Source of the DNA: Prevotella sp. UBA1104
GTDB taxonomy: Bacteria; Bacteroidota; Bacteroidia; Bacteroidales; Bacteroidaceae
Length of the DNA: 19,299 bases
Reading direction: 5' to 3'
Assembly: GCA_002314055.1 (NCBI GenBank)
Contig: DCBP01000091.1
Span: forward strand, 1-19,299
Shown: in pieces, positions 15,701 through 19,299 of the stretch
Numbering within the stretch: position 1 is the first letter of the stretch
Layout: every line of letters starts with the position of its first letter
Notes under the pieces: generated by a model
Database searches by the model: none
Seen by the model: the letters and a program-made list of their open reading frames with translations, nothing else
Told to the model about the DNA's origin: nothing
Made by a program: the position numbers and the translations under genes

Positions 15701-17406
15701 GCATAGATAGTATATGAGTATGTCTGTATCTCGTCGCCAAGTTCAGAGTCTTCGGCTGTTGTAGCAGTTATACCGTCGGCGATAACCTTGCCGTCGTTGT
15801 TGCGAACCACCTTGTATGTGATGTCGCTTGCATCGAAAGTACTGCCGAAGTCTGAATATTTACCTTTTTTAGGAGCAGTCCAGGTTATTGTAGCCTTTGA
15901 ATCCTTTACGGCAAGAGTTGGAGAACCGACAGTCTCCGGAGCATCGTATCCGCAAACGAGAATCGTGCTGGTGCGTACAGAAGCCACATCATTGTAGTAA
16001 GGATAAAGCAATACAGTGATGACGTGCATACCTCCTGTCAGATCAACGGTGCAAGAAACCTTATCGCCCATCTTCATGCTTGATGGCAGTCCTTGTGGCG
16101 TTACATAATTGTTGTCGGCATAGATGTAGCACCTCATGCCATCGCTTGAATAGCTTGGAATATCTATAGCATTACCGTTTTCATCAGTGCTCGGTATGGT
16201 GAACGAAACCGTAGCCTTTGTCTCGCCAGCATTGGCAGTAGCCTTCAAGTCGCTGATGTCTGCAAGCTGGTATTTAAAGTAAGACGTTTCCGTTTCCGGA
16301 CGTTTGTAGTAGAATGTGAATCCCGTAGGGAGCTTCTCTATCAGCTCAGTCTTCAGCACATTGTCCTTCGCACCATAAGCCAGAAAAGGTGCAACCTTGT
16401 AAAGCTGAGTGCCGTTGGTGAAGTCGTAGTGCATAATGGTAAGGTTGCCTGTATTGCTGTCGTATAGCATTGGTTGCAATCCGTATGTGTATTCTGTAGG
16501 AATCTCCGTACGTCCCACCATGTTTTTTTCGCAGGTAAGAGGATTAATCTCGTAGATATAGATAGAGTCTCCAGAAATTTGTGTACGCAACACTCCACCA
16601 GTAGCTGTAAATGCTTTAGGACTAAAATTTCCCTTGTCTCGTGTTGATGAATATCCTCCGAGATATCCAATTCTCTTCAACGAGCAAGTAGCAGTGTCGA
16701 GCACATTCAGATAATAAGAGTCCTCATCGCCGTTTGTCGTTGCTCCTCCCATAGATATGGCATAAACCACATCGCGCTGATCATCATAGCTCATCAGATA
16801 CGGCACGCGGTCTTTAGTTCCAGGAGCGGTGAAAGTCTTTTGGCTCAAACGCACGAGTGTGTTCGCGTCATATATGCTTCGTGTGATTTTTGTATAGTCG
16901 GTTGACGGCAGGAAGCAGTATAGTTTTCCTTTTGCCATATAAGAGTATGGCGAGAGACCGTTGTCGCTCGACACCGTGTCGCATTCAAACGGCTGTATGT
17001 TGAAATCAACCAGACCGCCAGTTGCCGTCGTACCGTCTTCAGCTTTTCCGGCATAGGCATTAAAACCGGTGTAAGTCCATTTCTTCTGTTCGTCAGCCTT
17101 GCTCACCTTCTTCACGCCTTTAGGAGATATCGTGTTGAAGGACGGTTTATTGCCCGTGTTGGCAACATAACTGCCGTAGGCCAACTTGTCACTTGCATCG
17201 TAGAGTGCCCACGGACTCTTGAAATCCTTTGCAGCATCCTCTACAGATTGCTTAGTCTTGGCTCCCGCTTTTTGCGGATTAGCCAATGACGCCTTGTCAG
17301 CACCCTTTTGAGGCGAGAACGAGACCTTTGTCTGTGCGGATGCCGTAGTAGTGAACATCGCCGCAGTCAAGGTCAGCGTCAGAATTGAATTAGTAATTCT
17401 ACTCAT
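12757..17406 (-). CDS. Giant multidomain T9SS-exported surface protein
   Basis: A 1549-aa protein with signal peptide MSRITNSILTLTLTAAM... ending near TASA (24). Residues about 130-370 form a beta-rich, propeller-like segment (YLMSYDDQRDVVYAISMGG, QPMLYDSNTGNLTIMHYDF). Fn3-like domains follow at about 383-485 and 492-587. A choice-of-anchor-J/MAM-like domain (590-733) has DDWFITPTFSLTSDKLYAF. Further Fn3-like units lie at 737-835 and 840-938. A second jelly-roll (940-1100) and a CARDB-like domain (1104-1205) follow. A third anchor-J-like domain (about 1238-1420) repeats DDWFISPEVKGG. The C-terminus (about 1480-1549) is a T9SS type A sorting domain (VNIFSASGQAISKV ... PAGIYIAKVGNKTYKITVK). No protease motif found; likely adhesive or glycan/protein binding. 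A strong terminator follows. Confidence 0.85.
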   Translation of the reverse strand: MSRITNSILTLTLTAAMFTTTASAQTKVSFSPQKGADKASLANPQKAGAKTKQSVEDAAKDFKSPWALYDASDKLAYGSYVANTGNKPSFNTISPKGVKKVSKADEQKKWTYTGFNAYAGKAEDGTTATGGLVDFNIQPFECDTVSSDNGLSPYSYMAKGKLYCFLPSTDYTKITRSIYDANTLVRLSQKTFTAPGTKDRVPYLMSYDDQRDVVYAISMGGATTNGDEDSYYLNVLDTATCSLKRIGYLGGYSSTRDKGNFSPKAFTATGGVLRTQISGDSIYIYEINPLTCEKNMVGRTEIPTEYTYGLQPMLYDSNTGNLTIMHYDFTNGTQLYKVAPFLAYGAKDNVLKTELIEKLPTGFTFYYKRPETETSYFKYQLADISDLKATANAGETKATVSFTIPSTDENGNAIDIPSYSSDGMRCYIYADNNYVTPQGLPSSMKMGDKVSCTVDLTGGMHVITVLLYPYYNDVASVRTSTILVCGYDAPETVGSPTLAVKDSKATITWTAPKKGKYSDFGSTFDASDITYKVVRNNDGKVIADGITATTAEDSELGDEIQTYSYTIYATSHGETGIGALTNSVTAGKYLPLPYSNDFSAADCLNGYTILNLDNNGSYRTWNWNNYYKTLVSGWGTADDWFITPTFSLTSDKLYAFGYKLNGNGHLRTTVGTGNTPEAQNEVLNDLNGYTTSDYETQEFYFRPAENGLYNFGLYNYNLDGESWNVDDLTVKEIATETAPDKVRSLNVTPDAKGALGATLSFKLPATAINGNTLSSLTKVTVYDLDGNVLGSQTNVAPGADCSIKVTAVHGWNDFKIVAANADGEGWPVIIRKFIGADKPKAVSDLKVTWGEARNVANLSWTVPTEGVNGGYVDPSAYTYTIYKYDSKADPQYTKLGTSDETSIEVEIKDASTTQDQYVFGITASNDEGESSYARAGIVLGVPYTLPFTEPFDANKGITHSPWIADQGWTLDQGFYNDKVQPQNNDKLQLVFINAGTGSASGKFYTPIIDFTNATNPVLSVWLHHTEGLPEGTTVKAVASLDGSKNCIEMGDAVKLDGNNGWTEHVFDLSALKGKKAQVALEAYLPTPSGRVFADNWTIKEAAGNDLALTAISQPYYPTVGDKATIDVTVANKGAQVANNYSVLFYLNGEAIDEKESTEALGIGKQATFSFPLNITAAQKEYVYSAEVMYDGDENEDNNSSTEVEINPTQIALPAPTNLTLNGNEDLSWMAPETMDGREVTLDFEDVPTFTTDNIKGWKTIDRDGHLTLTFVQYYNNYWPYANQPLAWMTWSAREAGCPDAAMWQAYEGEKCLIHFGNYGADAEGRTNNEADDDWFISPEVKGGTEFSFMTSANEATNSIEILTSSTDQEPESFTNKVKTVTYDATATWQEVKVTLPADAKYVAIHTVLDGFGTMIDNIKYTEAKAPKLLGYNVYNGTELNGETTTATAAKAQGNGSYAVSAVYDLGESELSNSVAVTSGIDEITNGQAKVIGGNGTISIINANGSEVNIFSASGQAISKVANAGNETVSVPAGIYIAKVGNKTYKITVK

Positions 17407-17681
17407 AAGCCAAATACATTTATTTGTTTGTGATTCTGAAAAAATTCTGCTGCAAATTTATGAAATGTCATCGTTTGAAGTGTATTTTAAGTGGCTCGCA
17501 TTCTTTTAAATTCTTGAATTTTAATAAAAAACGTCCCAAAAAGAACGAAAAACGAACCAAATGTAAGTAAAAGATGAATTTTTATAGCTATTTGGATATT
17601 GCTGTTCTGCGTGGTTTAGTATGCAAAAACATATAAAAATCCTTTGCCTTTTGTTTAAAAATCATTATTTTTGCCACAGTT
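17407..17681. promoter_or_regulatory. Divergent intergenic region with two promoters and a candidate operator
   Basis: For the - strand cargo gene, TAAATTTG (complement of 17453-17460) is a candidate -7 element about 47 bp before its ATG. For the + strand regulator, TTTG at 17643-17646 and TATTTTTG at 17666-17673 with 19-bp spacing form a good Bacteroidetes promoter ending 8 bp before its ATG. Between them, AAATTC-TT-GAATTT (17508-17521) is a near-perfect palindrome and could be an operator. The region is very AT-rich and includes AACGAAAAACGAA around 17545. Confidence 0.6.
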
Positions 17682-19265
17682 ATGAGTACTTTTAGAAATA
17701 TATCACACTATATAATATTATCGCTAATCCTTCTTTTCTTTATGCCCTCCACATCAAAGGCGATAGAGAAGAAGCAAGATCCGTCGCTAAATATAAAGAC
17801 AAAAGGAGACGCCATGTATGGGGCAGGCCGTTATTCAGATGCCTTGGATTTTTATACACGTGCTTTGGAAAAAGCAAAGACCGAAGAAAACGACCAGATG
17901 TATTATATCTGTCTGGGCAATATCGGTAATGTATATGCGAGCATGAACGATATAAGGCGCGCTCTGCACTACTACAAACTCGGCTATGATGCATCGCTGA
18001 AAGCTGGCGACATAGAGCGACAGTGGGGCTTCTCCACCAATATCGTGGCAGCCTACTGCATGCTGCATGACGTTGCGAATGCCAAGGCTTTCTTCGATAT
18101 TCAGATGAAGATACCATATAAAGACACAAAAATAAAGAGATATTATTTCCTTAACAACCAGGCGTATATAGCCATGGCAGACGGTAATATGTCGATGTCG
18201 GAATATTATTTCCAAAAGGCAATGGCGTATTCGGCAGAAAGAAAACTGCCCACTATGTATTATGTGGGACCTTTGGTAGAACTGAGCAAACTCAGTATAC
18301 AGAAAGGTAACTACCGTGTGGCAATATCATATCTCGAAACCGCTTGCGACAGTGTGTCGAAAATGCAGAACAAAGACCGTCTTGTCAGCATATTCCAGGC
18401 AATGTCGGATGCCTACAAAAGATTAGGCAATGCCGATTCGGCAGAGTCATACCGCAGAAGATACCTTGCCATGTCAGACTCCATATTCAATGTCAGTCAG
18501 TTTAACCTTGCCAACGGAAAACTCTTCGAATACGAGAATAAGGAGAACCAAAGGCGCATAGACAGTCTGATGTCGCAGAACTACATGCAGCTCGTAATAA
18601 TAATCATCTTCGTGATTTTCGCCATTGCCGTAACTCTGCTCTACCTTGCCCTGCGGCGCAAGGCGCGCAACCTGCAGGAGGCACAGAAGATGCTCGTTAG
18701 CAAGAACGAAGAACTGATGGCGAGTGCGAGCAACAGCAAGAAACTGCTGAACAGTTATGTTGAGGCTCTCGACAGGCATGAGGGGAAAGAAGCGGCTGGG
18801 ACGATTGATAAAGAGGCAGACAATGTGGCGGAAAAAGCAGCAGCAGAAGAAGCAGACGAAGAGGACAAGACGAAAGACGACCACCGTTCGGAGATTGCGC
18901 TCAACGAGGAGCAGCGCAACCGTCTGCTCAACAGCATAACGAAAGTCCTTGATGATGTGGAAGTGATTTCGCGTTCCGACTTCAACTTGCAGATGCTTGC
19001 CGACATGGTAGACAGTAACACAAAATACGTTTCCTGGATTATAAACAAGACCTACAACAAGAACTTCAAGACCCTGCTCAACGAATACCGCATCCGCGAG
19101 GCTTGCCGCCGATTGACCGACCGCGAGCATTACGGCAATATGACCATACAGGCTATCTATGAAGAATTAGGCTACAATTCTGCCGCCAGCTTCATCCAGG
19201 CATTCAAGAAAGTAAACGGAATGACACCGTCGGTATATCAGAAACTGAAAAGTTCGGGCGATTAA
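17682..19265 (+). CDS. Membrane-spanning TPR / AraC-type transcriptional regulator
   Basis: A 527-aa one-protein sensor. An N-terminal signal or anchor (MSTFRNISHYIILSLILLFF) is followed by TPR-like helices from about 36 to 270 (GRYSDALDFYTRALEKA, DIRRALHYYKLGYDA), predicted to sit in the periplasm. One transmembrane helix covers 303-324 (LVIIIIFVIFAIAVTLLYLALRR). A coiled-coil stretch (325-360) and an acidic, Ala/Glu-rich linker (365-402) come next. The C-terminal AraC-type helix-turn-helix spans about 431-525: FNLQMLADMVDSNTKYVSWIIN and GYNSAASFIQAFKKVNGMTPSVY. Such proteins are frequent in Bacteroidetes; no histidine kinase domain is present, so it is not a canonical hybrid two-component protein. 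It is divergent from the giant cargo gene, a plausible target. Complete. Confidence 0.9.
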   Translation: MSTFRNISHYIILSLILLFFMPSTSKAIEKKQDPSLNIKTKGDAMYGAGRYSDALDFYTRALEKAKTEENDQMYYICLGNIGNVYASMNDIRRALHYYKLGYDASLKAGDIERQWGFSTNIVAAYCMLHDVANAKAFFDIQMKIPYKDTKIKRYYFLNNQAYIAMADGNMSMSEYYFQKAMAYSAERKLPTMYYVGPLVELSKLSIQKGNYRVAISYLETACDSVSKMQNKDRLVSIFQAMSDAYKRLGNADSAESYRRRYLAMSDSIFNVSQFNLANGKLFEYENKENQRRIDSLMSQNYMQLVIIIIFVIFAIAVTLLYLALRRKARNLQEAQKMLVSKNEELMASASNSKKLLNSYVEALDRHEGKEAAGTIDKEADNVAEKAAAEEADEEDKTKDDHRSEIALNEEQRNRLLNSITKVLDDVEVISRSDFNLQMLADMVDSNTKYVSWIINKTYNKNFKTLLNEYRIREACRRLTDREHYGNMTIQAIYEELGYNSAASFIQAFKKVNGMTPSVYQKLKSSGD

Positions 19266-19299
19266 CATAAAAGCATTTAAGTAAATGTTCAAAAATAAA

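Overview
The window looks like chromosomal DNA from a Bacteroidales bacterium, most likely Prevotella or a close relative. Three things point there: repeated Bacteroidetes-type -7 promoter elements (TAnnTTTG) upstream of genes, several secreted proteins of which two carry type IX secretion (T9SS) C-terminal sorting domains, and the gene families themselves (Omp28-like, M6 protease, GT90, a hybrid TPR/AraC regulator, DUF1703-type ATPase). No transposase, integrase, tRNA, rRNA or CRISPR array was seen.

Left part (1-2900) is housekeeping, all on the + strand. A repeat-rich leader holds a 9-bp C-rich tandem repeat, a 22-bp inverted repeat and a 7-bp tandem repeat. It is followed by xpt (xanthine salvage), a yraN-like nuclease-fold gene, birA (biotin ligase without the DNA-binding domain) and pyrH (UMP kinase). 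Next come an AAA-ATPase/PD-(D/E)XK nuclease-like protein (3084-4841), a family-90 glycosyltransferase broken by two in-frame stop codons that both replace an expected tryptophan (4888-5871), and a glycerate kinase (5980-7041).

Right part (7036-19265) is a secreted-protein locus. On the - strand lie a giant multidomain T9SS cargo protein (12757-17406), an M6-family metalloprotease (10627-12657) and an Omp28-like protein. On the + strand a two-gene unit (7459-9257) encodes a small T9SS-tagged protein and a three-repeat Fn3-like secreted protein, with its own promoter element and a strong terminator. At the far end a membrane-spanning TPR/AraC-type regulator (17682-19265) is transcribed divergently from the giant cargo gene, so it is a candidate regulator of it.

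The most notable observation is that the Omp28-like gene appears split. Its N-terminal two-thirds, including the CxxC thioredoxin-like motif, ends at 9347, and what reads as its missing C-terminal end lies 2 kb away at 7036-7314 in the same orientation. The oppositely oriented two-gene unit sits exactly between them. The 5' end of the same gene has also lost its start codon, apparently by a deletion that also removed the 3' end of the M6 protease gene. With the broken GT90 gene, this makes 4.9-10.7 kb a zone of gene decay and rearrangement of surface-related genes.
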